Part shown: piece by piece, positions 7,811 through 17,917 of the stretch | Position numbering within the stretch: the first letter of the stretch is position 1 | Layout of the letters: the number at the start of each line of letters is the position of its first letter | DNA from: Rhodopseudomonas telluris | GTDB lineage: Bacteria; Pseudomonadota; Alphaproteobacteria; Rhizobiales; Xanthobacteraceae | Length of the DNA: 64,000 bases | Direction of reading: 5' to 3' | NCBI RefSeq assembly: GCF_042432815.1 | Contig: NZ_JBHLWM010000006.1 | Location: 79,532-143,531, forward strand | Notes under the pieces: model-generated | The model's database searches: none | What the model was told of the DNA's origin: nothing | What the model saw: only the letters and a program-made list of their open reading frames with translations | Translations under genes and position numbers: made by a program

Positions 7811-10800
7811 GAATCGAGCAGCTCGCGCTCGAGCGCTACGGCATCTTCACCGACCGCATCGTGCCGTTCGCCCCGCAGGCGGCGCTGCACATCGTGCTCG
7901 GCGCCAACGAGGCCGGCAAGACCTCGGCGCTGACGGCGATCGGCGATCTGTTGTTCGGATTCGGCGGGCGAACCGATTACGACTTCAAGCACGACAGCAA
8001 GCTGCTGCGCCTCGGCGGCAGCTTCCGCCATTCCGACGGCCGCCTGATCACCGCGCGACGCCGCAAGGGCAACAAGAACACGCTGCTCGATGCGGACGAT
8101 CAGCCGCTGCCCGACGATCACCTCGCGGCGCTGCTGGGCGACGTCTCGCGCGCCACCTTCAATCGCGAATTCGGCATGACCGCGCAGGCGCTGCGGACGG
8201 GCGGCGACGAATTGCTCGGCACCGGCGGGCGTCTGGCCGAAACGCTGGCGGCGAGCTCGGCCGGCATGGCGGAGCTGTCGCGCATTCAAGATCGCCTGCA
8301 GCAGCAGGCCGACGAGCTGTTCACGTCGCGCAAATCCGCCAGCAAGCCGTTCTACGTGGCGGCCGAGCGCCGCGACGCCGCCGACAAGGAGCTGCGCGAC
8401 GCCATCGTCACTCGCGATATGCTGCGGCAGTTGCAGGGCGCGGTGGAGCAAGCCGCCGCCGAGCTGGAGAAGCTGAAGTCCGAGCACGCCACCTGCGGCA
8501 GCACGCTGGCGCGCTGGCAGCGAACGCTGCGGGTGCGCTCGCAGCTGGCGCGGCTGGACCATATCGAGGCCGAACTATCGGAGTTTAAGGATCTGCCGCT
8601 CGTCGCCGAGCCGACGCTGGCCGAGTGGCGCGCCTCGCTCGACAGCAAGACCGCTCTCGAAGCCGAGATCGCGACGCTCGACGCCGCAGCGGCCGCGGAC
8701 GCAGCCGAGATCGCCACGATCCATGTCGACGAGGCCCTGCTGGCGGAGGCCAGCACGGTCGTGGCGCTGCGCGAACGGCTCGGCGCCGTGCGCAAGGCCG
8801 CGTCCGACCTGCCCCGGCGTCGCCATGACCGCGCCAGCGCGGAGGCACAGCTGGACGATTGCGCGCGCAAGCTCGGGCTCGCCTCGCATGTCGAGCTCCT
8901 CGCCGCGCTGCCGACGGAGCCGGCGCTCGCCGACGCGCGCGACCGCATGGAAAAAATGCGACGGACCACGCAGGAGCTGGCCGATATCGAAGCCCGCTAC
9001 GAGCGCGCGCGGCGCGAACGCGAGGCCCAGGCGGCGACCGGCGACGATCCGCATCTCGTCGATCTCGAGCCGCTGCGCCAGCGCTTCGAGGCGCTCGGCG
9101 ACATTCAGGCGCAGGAAGAGCGGCTGCGCCGCGACCGCGCCGCGCTGGCAGTGGAGCTCGAGGCGATCGGCAATGCCGTCGCCGCGCTCGACCCGGCGCC
9201 GGGCGCGCCCGACCGGATACGCGCCCTTCCGGTGCCCGACCGCGCCACCATCGGCAAATTCGCCAGCGCCTTCGAGCTCAGCGAAACCGAGCTCAAGCGA
9301 CTCGATGCCGAGATCGCCAAGCTCGACGATGCGATCGCCGCCTCTGAGACCGAGCTGGCGCGGCTGTCGAGCGCCGGCGTGGTGCCGACCAAGGCCGATC
9401 TGACCGCCGCGCGGCTGACACGCGACGACAGCCTCGGCGCGCTGTACGACGGGCTCGATGGTGATCGCGACGAACGCCGTCAGCGGTTCGATGCCGTCGC
9501 CGAAGCCTCGCGGGCGATCGACGGCATCACCGACTCGCTGCTGACCGACACCGAGCGCGCCACCCGGCATGAGGACGCGCTGCGGCGTATCGCCGAAACG
9601 CGCAGCGAACGCGAGCGCGTCGCGGCAAAGCGGGCCGATCTCCGGCAGGGCCTGGCGGATATCAGCCAAGGATGGACCAAGGTCTGGGCGGCCTCCGGCC
9701 TGCAGCCGTCCGGCGCGGCGGAGATGCTGCGCTGGCGCGAGCGGTTCGACGAGATCATCGGCAAACTGACGAAGTTCGACCTGCAGCGGGCCGCTATCGA
9801 CGCGCAGGCGATGGCGCTGAGCGACGGCAAGACGGCGATCCTCGGCTTCCTCGACGGCGTCGGCCGTCAGGCCGATGCCAATGCCCCGGCTGGCGTGCTG
9901 TATCGCGAAGCCAAGGGCCGCTACGATCAGTTGGTCGCGGCATGGAGCGACGCGAAGGCGCGCCAGGTTGCGAAAGAGCGGCTGGAGCGCGATCTCGCCG
10001 AGGCGGAGGCCGCGCGCACGGCCTGCGAGCGGCGCCTGTCCGAGCTCCGGGAGCATTGGCCGCAGACGATGCGCGCCATCGGACTCGCCGCCGAGGCTTC
10101 GCCGGCGCAGGCCGAAGCGGCGCTGTCGGTGTGGAGCGCGGTCGGCGTGCCGCGCGCCAACCTCGAACGCGAAGGCCGCAGCGTCGACACCATTACGACT
10201 GATCTGCAGGACTTCGACCGCGACGTCGCGGACCTGCTGGCGCGGGTCGCGCCGGACCTGAGCAACCTCGCGGCGCAGGACGCCGTGCAGCGCCTGGCCG
10301 AGCGGCTCGACGCCGCCCGCAGCGCCCGCGAGGCGTGCCATCGTCTGCACGAGAATGCGGCCAAGCGCGCGGTCAGTCGCGGCGCTTTGGTGAGCCGCCT
10401 CAGCGCGAGCCTCGACACGCTCCAGCACGCCGGCAAGACGCTGGGCGCCGACATCGTCGCGGTGCCCAAACTGCTGGCGCGGCTCGCGACCCGTCTGCGC
10501 TTGCAGACCGAGCAGGCGGAGCTGCGCCGACATCTGTTCGAGATCGGCGACGGGCACGACGAGACCGCGCTGCGTCAGGAGCGCGAGGGCATCGATCTCG
10601 ACCGGCTGCAGGCCGACATCGCCAGCGCCACCGAACAACAGACCCGGCTGCTCAAGGACATCGCCGATGCCTCGGCGGCTCATTACCAGCGGCAGCGCGA
10701 ACTGGAAGCGCTGATCAAGGGCCGCGATGCCGCGGGCGCCGCGAGCCGGCGCCGCGAGGCCGGTGCCGAGCTGTTATCGATCGCCGAAGACTGGCTGCTC

Positions 10801-11259
10801 CGCTCGGCAGCGGCGCTGCTGGCCCGCCGCGTCGTCGAACTGCATCGCGCCAAGGTGCAGGATCCGATGGTGGCGCGCGCCGGCGAGCTGTTCGCGCTGG
10901 CGACGGCGGAAGCCTTCGCCGGGCTCGGCATCGATTACGGCGACGAAGACGAGCCGAGACTGGTGGCACGCCGGGCCTCGGGCGAACGCGTGCCGCTGTC
11001 CGGCCTCAGCGAAGGCACGCGCGATCAGCTGTTTCTGGCGCTGCGCCTCGCGCTGCTCGAACGCCGCGCCTCCGAGCCGCTGCCGTTCATCGGCGACGAT
11101 CTGCTCGCCAGTTTCGATGAGCGGCGGACGCTGGCGACGCTCCGGCTGCTGGCCGCGGCCGGCCGGCAGCGTCAGATGATCCTGTTCACGCATCACCGCC
11201 ACGTCGCCGATCTCGCCCTGTCCCTGACGGATCATCAGGTCGATGTGATCGACTTGTAG
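7807..11259 (+). CDS. YhaN-like AAA/SMC-type ATPase partner of the SbcD-like nuclease
   Basis: 1150 aa from a GTG that overlaps the upstream stop. The much longer upstream frame lies inside the nuclease gene. The N terminus is MRIEQLALERYGIFTDRIVP-like with Walker A GANEAGKTS (about 32-40). A long Ala/Glu/Arg-rich coiled-coil region spans about 180-1040. The C-terminal head has the signature LSGLSEGTRDQLFLALRL (about 1060-1077), Walker B PFIGDDLLASFD (about 1092-1103) and a final FTHHRH switch. The head-coil-head design brings the two lobes together to form a DNA-end tether. No zinc-hook CxxC is apparent in the coil, which separates it from SbcC/Rad50. Confidence 0.88.
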   Translation: MRIEQLALERYGIFTDRIVPFAPQAALHIVLGANEAGKTSALTAIGDLLFGFGGRTDYDFKHDSKLLRLGGSFRHSDGRLITARRRKGNKNTLLDADDQPLPDDHLAALLGDVSRATFNREFGMTAQALRTGGDELLGTGGRLAETLAASSAGMAELSRIQDRLQQQADELFTSRKSASKPFYVAAERRDAADKELRDAIVTRDMLRQLQGAVEQAAAELEKLKSEHATCGSTLARWQRTLRVRSQLARLDHIEAELSEFKDLPLVAEPTLAEWRASLDSKTALEAEIATLDAAAAADAAEIATIHVDEALLAEASTVVALRERLGAVRKAASDLPRRRHDRASAEAQLDDCARKLGLASHVELLAALPTEPALADARDRMEKMRRTTQELADIEARYERARREREAQAATGDDPHLVDLEPLRQRFEALGDIQAQEERLRRDRAALAVELEAIGNAVAALDPAPGAPDRIRALPVPDRATIGKFASAFELSETELKRLDAEIAKLDDAIAASETELARLSSAGVVPTKADLTAARLTRDDSLGALYDGLDGDRDERRQRFDAVAEASRAIDGITDSLLTDTERATRHEDALRRIAETRSERERVAAKRADLRQGLADISQGWTKVWAASGLQPSGAAEMLRWRERFDEIIGKLTKFDLQRAAIDAQAMALSDGKTAILGFLDGVGRQADANAPAGVLYREAKGRYDQLVAAWSDAKARQVAKERLERDLAEAEAARTACERRLSELREHWPQTMRAIGLAAEASPAQAEAALSVWSAVGVPRANLEREGRSVDTITTDLQDFDRDVADLLARVAPDLSNLAAQDAVQRLAERLDAARSAREACHRLHENAAKRAVSRGALVSRLSASLDTLQHAGKTLGADIVAVPKLLARLATRLRLQTEQAELRRHLFEIGDGHDETALRQEREGIDLDRLQADIASATEQQTRLLKDIADASAAHYQRQRELEALIKGRDAAGAASRRREAGAELLSIAEDWLLRSAAALLARRVVELHRAKVQDPMVARAGELFALATAEAFAGLGIDYGDEDEPRLVARRASGERVPLSGLSEGTRDQLFLALRLALLERRASEPLPFIGDDLLASFDERRTLATLRLLAAAGRQRQMILFTHHRHVADLALSLTDHQVDVIDL

Positions 11260-11305
11260 ACCCGGGCCGCGCGGAACGCCCGCGCGCCCCAGCGTTCGCA
11301 CTTGC

Positions 11306-11323
11306 GATGATATGACGATCATC
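11306..11323. promoter_or_regulatory. Dyad upstream of the thiolase gene
   Basis: GATGAT-ATGACG-ATCATC has perfect 6-bp arms. It lies about 100 bp before the thiolase start and 47 bp after the preceding stop. The overlapping ATGACGATCATCATAC resembles the dyad ATGATAGTCATCATGC upstream of the membrane protein gene at 3.4 kb (12 of 16 positions), hinting at a common regulator. A binding protein is not identified. Confidence 0.3.
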
Positions 11324-11425
11324 ATACATTCCGGCGCAGGCGGCCGCCCTTGGCCGCCGCGGTGCCTGTGGGCTCGGCGATGATGCGCCCAGGTCGCCGC
11401 TGCGAACACGATCGAGGAGATCCTC

Positions 11426-12610
11426 ATGAGCGCACGCGAGATCGTTCTCTGCCATCCCGTCCGAACCGCGATCGGCACCTATAACGGTTCGCTGAAGGGG
11501 ACGCCGGCGACCGAGCTCGGCAGCGTCGTCATTCGCGAGACGCTGCGGCGCGCCGGGCTTTCGGCCGACGCGGTCGGCTCGGTGGTGATGGGCAACGTGA
11601 TCCAGGCCGGCAACCGGATGAACCCGGCGCGGCAAGCCTCGATCGGCGGCGACCTGCCGGTGTCGGTGCCGGCCTACACGGTCAATCGCGTCTGCGGCTC
11701 GGGCGCGCAGGCGATCCTGACCGCGGCGCAGGAAATCGCCGATGGTGAGATCGACATCGCGGTGGCGGGCGGCATGGAGAACATGGACCGCGCGCCGTAT
11801 CTCCTAGAGGGCGGCCGCTGGGGTTATCGGATGGGTCCGGCCGAAGTGCTCGACAGCATGCTGACCGACGGCCTCAACGACGCATTTTCCGGCAAGCACT
11901 CCGGCTGGCACACCGAAGACCTCGTCACCAGGCTGCAGATCACGCGCGCCGCGCAGGACGACTTCGCCGCGCGCTCGCAGCAGCGGTTCGCGGCGGCCCA
12001 GACGGCTGGCCGTTTCGAGGGCGAGATCGTCCCGGTCACCGTCAAGGGCCGCAAGGGCCCGGAGAGCTTTGCGGCCGACGAGGCGCCGCGGCCGGACACC
12101 ACCGTCGAGGTGCTCGCCAAACTCAAGCCCGCCTTCCGGCCGGACGGCACCATCACGGCCGGCAATGCGCCCGGCCTGAACAGCGCCGCCGCGGCGATGA
12201 TCGTGGCGGGGCGCGCCTTCGCGGACGCTGCCGGCATCGAACCGATCGCGCGACTGGCCGGCTACGGCGTCGCGGCGGTGGAGCCCGGCCTGTTCGGCCT
12301 CGGCCCCGTTCCCGCCGTGCGCAAGGCGCTCAAGCGCGCCGGCTGGACATTATCGGACGTCGAGCGGATCGAGATCAACGAGGCCTTCGCGGCCGTTCCG
12401 CTCGCCGTCGCCAAGGAGCTCGGACTGCCGGCCGACATCATCAATGTCGAGGGCGGCGCCATCGCGCATGGCCACCCGATCGGCGCGACCGGCGCGATCC
12501 TGACCACGCGGCTGCTGCACGCGATGAAGCGCGACGGCTTGCGCAAAGGCATGGTGACGCTGTGCATCGGCGGCGGCCAGGGCATCGCACTGGCGCTGGA
12601 GATGATCTGA
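11426..12610 (+). CDS. Acetyl-CoA acetyltransferase (thiolase)
   Basis: 394 aa, the usual length for a biosynthetic-type thiolase. The catalytic residues are visible: nucleophilic Cys90 in VNRVCGSGAQAI, His350 in GGAIAHGHPIGATGA, and Cys380 in CIGGGQG. The reaction is condensation of two acetyl-CoA to acetoacetyl-CoA or the reverse thiolysis, in the cytoplasm. The ATG is preceded by GAGGAG. The sequence does not separate PhaA/AtoB-type from broader 3-ketoacyl-CoA thiolases, and no phaB neighbour is present. It appears monocistronic, convergent with the AraC gene. Confidence 0.92.
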   Translation: MSAREIVLCHPVRTAIGTYNGSLKGTPATELGSVVIRETLRRAGLSADAVGSVVMGNVIQAGNRMNPARQASIGGDLPVSVPAYTVNRVCGSGAQAILTAAQEIADGEIDIAVAGGMENMDRAPYLLEGGRWGYRMGPAEVLDSMLTDGLNDAFSGKHSGWHTEDLVTRLQITRAAQDDFAARSQQRFAAAQTAGRFEGEIVPVTVKGRKGPESFAADEAPRPDTTVEVLAKLKPAFRPDGTITAGNAPGLNSAAAAMIVAGRAFADAAGIEPIARLAGYGVAAVEPGLFGLGPVPAVRKALKRAGWTLSDVERIEINEAFAAVPLAVAKELGLPADIINVEGGAIAHGHPIGATGAILTTRLLHAMKRDGLRKGMVTLCIGGGQGIALALEMI

Positions 12611-12646
12611 GCGTGCATGCGCCGGGGATGAGTCCGGCGGCTGCCG

Positions 12647-13549
12647 TCAGGCCGTCGTGCGGCGCCGATACTCGCCGGGCGAAACGCCGACCTGTCGGCG
12701 GAACGCGCGCGTGAAGGTCGCCTGCGACGAGAACCGGCACAGATAGGCGATGTCCGCCAGGCTCGACTGCGAGCCCTTGAGCAGACTCAAGGCATGGTCG
12801 AGCCGCCGCGCGCTGATGTAGCGATGCGGCGGCACGCCGGTGGCTTCGCGAAACGCCCGCGCGAAGTGATGCTTGCTCAGGCAGGCGACGTCGGACAGCT
12901 TCGCCAGCGTCAGGTCCTGATCGATATTGGCGTGAATGTAGTCGAGCACGCGCCGCAGCCGGGCATCGTCGAGCCGGAGCGCCGTCCGGTCTTGATCGAG
13001 CCGCACCTTCGCGTCGCTCGAGTAGCTCGTCACCAGATGCGCCACCAGTGCCTGCGACAGGCACTCGATCAGCAGCTTGCCGCCGCTGGTCTCCTCGCTG
13101 AGTTCGCGATGGATGCGCAAACAGAGCTGACGCACCAGTTCGTCCTCGACATCCGCCAGATAGGCGACGTTGGCGGGCGACGGAGTCGTCGAACTGATCT
13201 CGGCAAGCCCGTCGAACTGCGATCGGGCCAGGAAGACGTGCAGCACGTTGCTCAGCGGCTGGGTGATCCTGATCGAATCCTCGCGGACGCCGATCGGACA
13301 GAACCACAACGTGCCGCTGCGCACCGCCGTATTCTGGAATTGGCCGCCGGAGCAGCGCTCGACCCGGCCGGCGGGCGAGGTCGTCATCGCGAATGTGACT
13401 TCCATCTCGTCGGGCGAAGGCGCAGGCACGTCGCAGGCGGGATGGTTGCGCAGCTGCGCGGATACTCCGCTCCAGTCCCGACCGGCGGAGGTGAGGAGCA
13501 ACTCAGCGGTGGGAAATTTTCGATCTCCGAACACCTGGACTTGCGCCAT
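12647..13549 (-). CDS. AraC family transcriptional regulator
   Basis: 300 aa. The C-terminal 100 residues hold the two helix-turn-helix motifs of the AraC family: DLTLAKLSDVACLSKHHFAR (about 213-232) and SLADIAYLCRFSSQATFTRA, ending GVSPGEYRRR. The N-terminal part, about 190 aa, has no recognisable sugar-binding pattern, so the effector is unknown. It is divergent from a histidine kinase gene 231 bp away and convergent with the thiolase. Control of either neighbour is possible but not shown. Confidence 0.88.
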   Translation of the reverse strand: MAQVQVFGDRKFPTAELLLTSAGRDWSGVSAQLRNHPACDVPAPSPDEMEVTFAMTTSPAGRVERCSGGQFQNTAVRSGTLWFCPIGVREDSIRITQPLSNVLHVFLARSQFDGLAEISSTTPSPANVAYLADVEDELVRQLCLRIHRELSEETSGGKLLIECLSQALVAHLVTSYSSDAKVRLDQDRTALRLDDARLRRVLDYIHANIDQDLTLAKLSDVACLSKHHFARAFREATGVPPHRYISARRLDHALSLLKGSQSSLADIAYLCRFSSQATFTRAFRRQVGVSPGEYRRRTTA

Positions 13550-13780
13550 TTCGTTACTCCGCCGCGTTGCGGGCCGCCTCGACGACCTCGCGACAATCTA
13601 GCCGACACGGTTCCCGGATCAAGAACGTCAATCTCGGCAAAAACAATGCCGCTCCATGCAAATACAAGGACCGACCTCCGATGTCAGGCTGCGCGCTGTG
13701 ATCAGCAGCCTCGAGACGCGCGATTGGCCACCGATCAGCAGCACCCACACGATAAAGTGACGGAGCGTCCGCGGACGGCC

Positions 13781-15430
13781 ATGCGCTCCACGGCCGATCT
13801 GTCGATGGGCGCCGAAGCGCTGCGCTGGATCGGCTGGTGCGAGGACCTGCTCGCCGCGAACCTCTCGCCCGCACAGCGCAGCGGCTCCGCGACGCCCGTG
13901 CGCCTTCTCCCGGCGGGGCATCGTGACAACGCAAGCGGCCTTCCGTTTCCGCTACTGACCGGTGAGAGGCTTCCGGCGATCCGCCAAAGGATCGCTTCGG
14001 CGCTCGGGACGAGTGGCATCTACCGAGCTCAGCTCGAACTGATCGACGCGCTGCGCACGGGGCAGTTCGAGATCGGCAGCGCCGTCGTCTGCGATCGCGA
14101 GCTCTCGCCCGCAACGCTGTTCTGGCTGCATCACTACGCCGGCATCACCGCGGTGTTCTTCAACCAGGACGATCGCGCCGCCGACCATCTCCACGAGTCC
14201 CGCCGGATCGACAAGACAGCCGATCTCGGCGCATTCGCCCCCACCCATATCGACCGCGCCGACAACTGCTTCTTTCTGGCGCTGGCACATTCGCGGCCGA
14301 CAGCGCGCGGAATGACGCCGCAGCACGGCACCAATCATCTGATCGCGGCGCGCGATCGTTTCGAAATATCGGCGCGACTCGATCCGGCGCTGTTCCAGAG
14401 CAAGCACCTGCTGCTGGAAGCCGAAGCGGCGCGGCTGATCGGCGACGCAACCGGCGCGCAGGCCCTGTACGAGCGCGCGGCCGACGCCGCGGCCAAAGCC
14501 GGCCTCACGCACGAACGCGCGCTCGCCCAGGAGTTCGCCGGCTCGTCCTATCTGGAGGCAGGTCTGCCGACGCCCGCGCAGGGATGTTTCCAGGCCGCCA
14601 TCGCCTGCTATCAGACATGGGGCGCGGATGGAAAAGCCGCCCAGCTTGCGCGGCGGTCGCGCCGTTCGGGCTGCGGCGACACCGTGGCGGATGGCCCGTC
14701 GCAGCCGCCCAATCCCGATCTCGCCCCGCTGATCGCGCTCGGCAGTTTCGCGGCCTCGATCGTGCACGAGATCAATCAGCCGCTCGCCGGCATCATCACC
14801 CATGCGGATGTCGGCCTGCGCTGGCTCGACAGGCCGCAGCCGGAGATCGCCGAGGCGCGCGACGGACTACGCAATATCGGCGACGCCGCCCGGCGCGCGG
14901 CCGAGATCATCACGTCGCTGCGCGCGCTGGTGCAGCAGCGGCGGGCGACGCTGCTGCCGGTCTGTCCGATCGATCTCGTGCGCGACGCGCTGCGCTTTGC
15001 GGCCGAGGATCTCGACGCCCATGGCGTTCAGCTCGTGACTGAATTCTCCGGCCAGCGCTGCCCGATCCTGGCGGATCGCATTCAGCTCCGGCAGGTCGTC
15101 CTTAATCTGATTACCAATGCGATCCACGCGATGGCGACGACCGCGCCGGAGGACCGCCGCCTGGTGATCCGGACCACGACGTCCGACGACGGCTTCGTGC
15201 ATCTGGCGATCGAAGACAGCGGCTGCGGCATGTCGGAAGAGGTCCGCGCCCGGGTGTTCGAGCCGTTCTTCACCACCCGCTCGTCCGGCATGGGCGTCGG
15301 CCTCGCGCTGTGCCGGTCGATCGTCCGGCTGCACGGCGGCTCGATCGACATCCGCACAGCGATCGGCCAGGGCACCACCTTCGAGCTGCGCCTGCCGCTG
15401 GCGATCGGCCCCGACCCGAGCGTCGGTTAG
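13781..15430 (+). CDS. Soluble histidine kinase with TPR-like N-terminal region
   Basis: 549 aa from ATG 13781 (MRSTADLSMGAEALRW). This start is uncertain because GGAG lies about 15 nt upstream. Residues about 60-300 are helical TPR-like repeats (ALYERAADAAAKAGLTHERA, then LAQEFAGSSYLEAGLPTPAQ). They resemble the region just before the kinase module in large Ser/Thr-kinase/AAA/histidine-kinase fusion proteins. HisKA follows with IVHEINQPLAG (His about 329), the N box VLNLITNAIHAM, and G boxes DSGCGMSEEV and GMGVGLALC. There is no membrane segment, no receiver domain and no adjacent response-regulator gene, so the cognate regulator is unknown. Confidence 0.82.
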   Translation: MRSTADLSMGAEALRWIGWCEDLLAANLSPAQRSGSATPVRLLPAGHRDNASGLPFPLLTGERLPAIRQRIASALGTSGIYRAQLELIDALRTGQFEIGSAVVCDRELSPATLFWLHHYAGITAVFFNQDDRAADHLHESRRIDKTADLGAFAPTHIDRADNCFFLALAHSRPTARGMTPQHGTNHLIAARDRFEISARLDPALFQSKHLLLEAEAARLIGDATGAQALYERAADAAAKAGLTHERALAQEFAGSSYLEAGLPTPAQGCFQAAIACYQTWGADGKAAQLARRSRRSGCGDTVADGPSQPPNPDLAPLIALGSFAASIVHEINQPLAGIITHADVGLRWLDRPQPEIAEARDGLRNIGDAARRAAEIITSLRALVQQRRATLLPVCPIDLVRDALRFAAEDLDAHGVQLVTEFSGQRCPILADRIQLRQVVLNLITNAIHAMATTAPEDRRLVIRTTTSDDGFVHLAIEDSGCGMSEEVRARVFEPFFTTRSSGMGVGLALCRSIVRLHGGSIDIRTAIGQGTTFELRLPLAIGPDPSVG

Positions 15431-15457
15431 TCCGCTCCGCAGCTGCCCTCCGCCCCA

Positions 15458-15535
15458 CGCCATGCCCGGCCTGTTGGCGGCATCCACGTCGTGCCGCGCG
15501 ACCGCGGCAACGACGTGGATGACCGGGCGCGCGCC
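15458..15535. repeat. Imperfect inverted repeat after the histidine kinase gene
   Basis: The core arms CATCCACGTCGT (15481-15492) and ACGACGTGGATG (15510-15521) are perfectly complementary, with an inner CCGCG/CGCGG pair. The flanks ATGCCCGGCCTG and GACCGGGCGC resemble a common rhizobial repeat type that reads roughly 'atgcccggc...catccacg / cgtggatg..ccggg'. It may double as a transcription terminator for the kinase gene, although no T run follows. Confidence 0.5.
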
Positions 15536-15656
15536 GACGAAATCTCCGCACGACGACCCGATCGATGGACGCGACTGATCTGCTGGTGCAGGTCGGACCG
15601 GGCATTCAAGCCGTTCGACCGGCCGTAGGCACTCAGTCGTTGCCAGAGCCGCGTGA

Positions 15657-16349
15657 ATGGATTATATTCCTTTCATGCGCTCCTTGTTCGATCCTCCGAT
15701 CTTTCGCCTGCGCGTGCCGCCCGCCGAGCCGGTGGACGGCGAGGCGCCGATCGTCGGCAAGCGGCCGCGGGGCTCGCGCCGGCCGCACACCGATGCCAAG
15801 ACGCTCGAGGTGCGCCGGCTGATCGAGCAGACGAGGCTGACCTATGGGGAGATCGCCAAGAAGACCGGCGTCGGCCGCGCCAGCATCTGCCGCTGGACGC
15901 GCGACGGCGGCTGGAAACGCCCGTTGTTCGCGCCGCGCGCCACCGACACCGTGCCGAGCATCCGCGCCAGCCAGAGGCTGAAACTACGCAAGCTCGCCGA
16001 ACGGCTGCACATGCTCGCCGAGCGCGCCATCCGCGAACTCGAAGCCGATCCGCAGGTCGATATCGACAAGCTCATGCAGGCGCTGCAGGTGCTGAAGATG
16101 GCACGGCTCGAAGCGATGGGCCGCAGACGCCGGCGCCGCGCTCCCGATGGCACGGCGTATCCAGGCTCGTGGTGGATCTCCCGCGACGAAGCCATCCGCT
16201 CCGCGCTCAAAGAGATCCACCGCGGCGGCGTCGACGTCGACAAGGTCCCCGACGAGGCTATGCAGCTGTTCGAAGATGCCCACGCGCCACCCGACGATCA
16301 CCCGGCGCTGCACCCGCCGAAAGCGAGACGCGGCAGACGGCGCCGGTGA
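15657..16349 (+). CDS. Helix-turn-helix protein of unknown function
   Basis: 230 aa. Residues about 48-82 form a helix-turn-helix (EVRRLIEQTRLTYGEIAKKT, then GVGRASICRWTRDGGWKRP) of the type found in terminase small subunits and resolvase-like proteins. A long amphipathic helix region follows (about 103-150), then a basic cluster GRRRRRRAPDG, and the C-terminal tail is again basic. There is no catalytic motif. A DNA-binding role is inferred. A start six codons later (MRSLFDPP) is also plausible. It has no obvious operon partner, and a repeat element follows it. Confidence 0.65.
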   Translation: MDYIPFMRSLFDPPIFRLRVPPAEPVDGEAPIVGKRPRGSRRPHTDAKTLEVRRLIEQTRLTYGEIAKKTGVGRASICRWTRDGGWKRPLFAPRATDTVPSIRASQRLKLRKLAERLHMLAERAIRELEADPQVDIDKLMQALQVLKMARLEAMGRRRRRRAPDGTAYPGSWWISRDEAIRSALKEIHRGGVDVDKVPDEAMQLFEDAHAPPDDHPALHPPKARRGRRRR

Positions 16350-16419
16350 TGGTGATGGTGATGCCGATGATAACGACGACGTAGAAGACGACAGACAATT
16401 GCGGCGCGGCGCTACTTCC

Positions 16420-16547
16420 CCCCCTCCCCCTTGCGGGGAGGGGTCGGGGGTGGGGGTCCCCAGGCACTGGGTCTGCGTGGCCTTCACACAGGCACGGCGC
16501 CCGCGTCGCCCTCACCCCAGCCCTCTCCCGTAAACGGGAGAGGGAGC
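16420..16547 (-). repeat. Dispersed palindromic repeat, copy B (about 130 bp)
   Basis: This is the reverse-complement counterpart of the element at 3490-3620. It has the same two terminal hairpins and the same inner GTGCCTGGGGACCCCCACC-type core, with only scattered substitutions between the copies. It occupies most of the gene-free stretch 16350-16623. A short GGTGAT triplet run precedes it at 16347-16366. Confidence 0.85.
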
Positions 16548-16623
16548 GCGCTGTGCTCTGCCGGTCTACAACCATTCAAAGCGTAAGGAGCTGGCGGCGC
16601 GTCCTCACGCGTCTCCAGCCGCC

Positions 16624-17817
<1,194 letters not shown>

Positions 17818-17917
17818 GGTCGGTCACAATGAGAGAAACGGAGGACTGATCGCGCCGCATCTCGCGGCACGATCGGAGGATGGACTCGGCCGACGCCCCG
17901 CCGTCGGCGAGTGCGAG

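Noticed and set aside
16347..16366. GGTGAT triplet run just after the HTH gene.
   Set aside because: Only a few units; no evidence that it is a functional or variable repeat.
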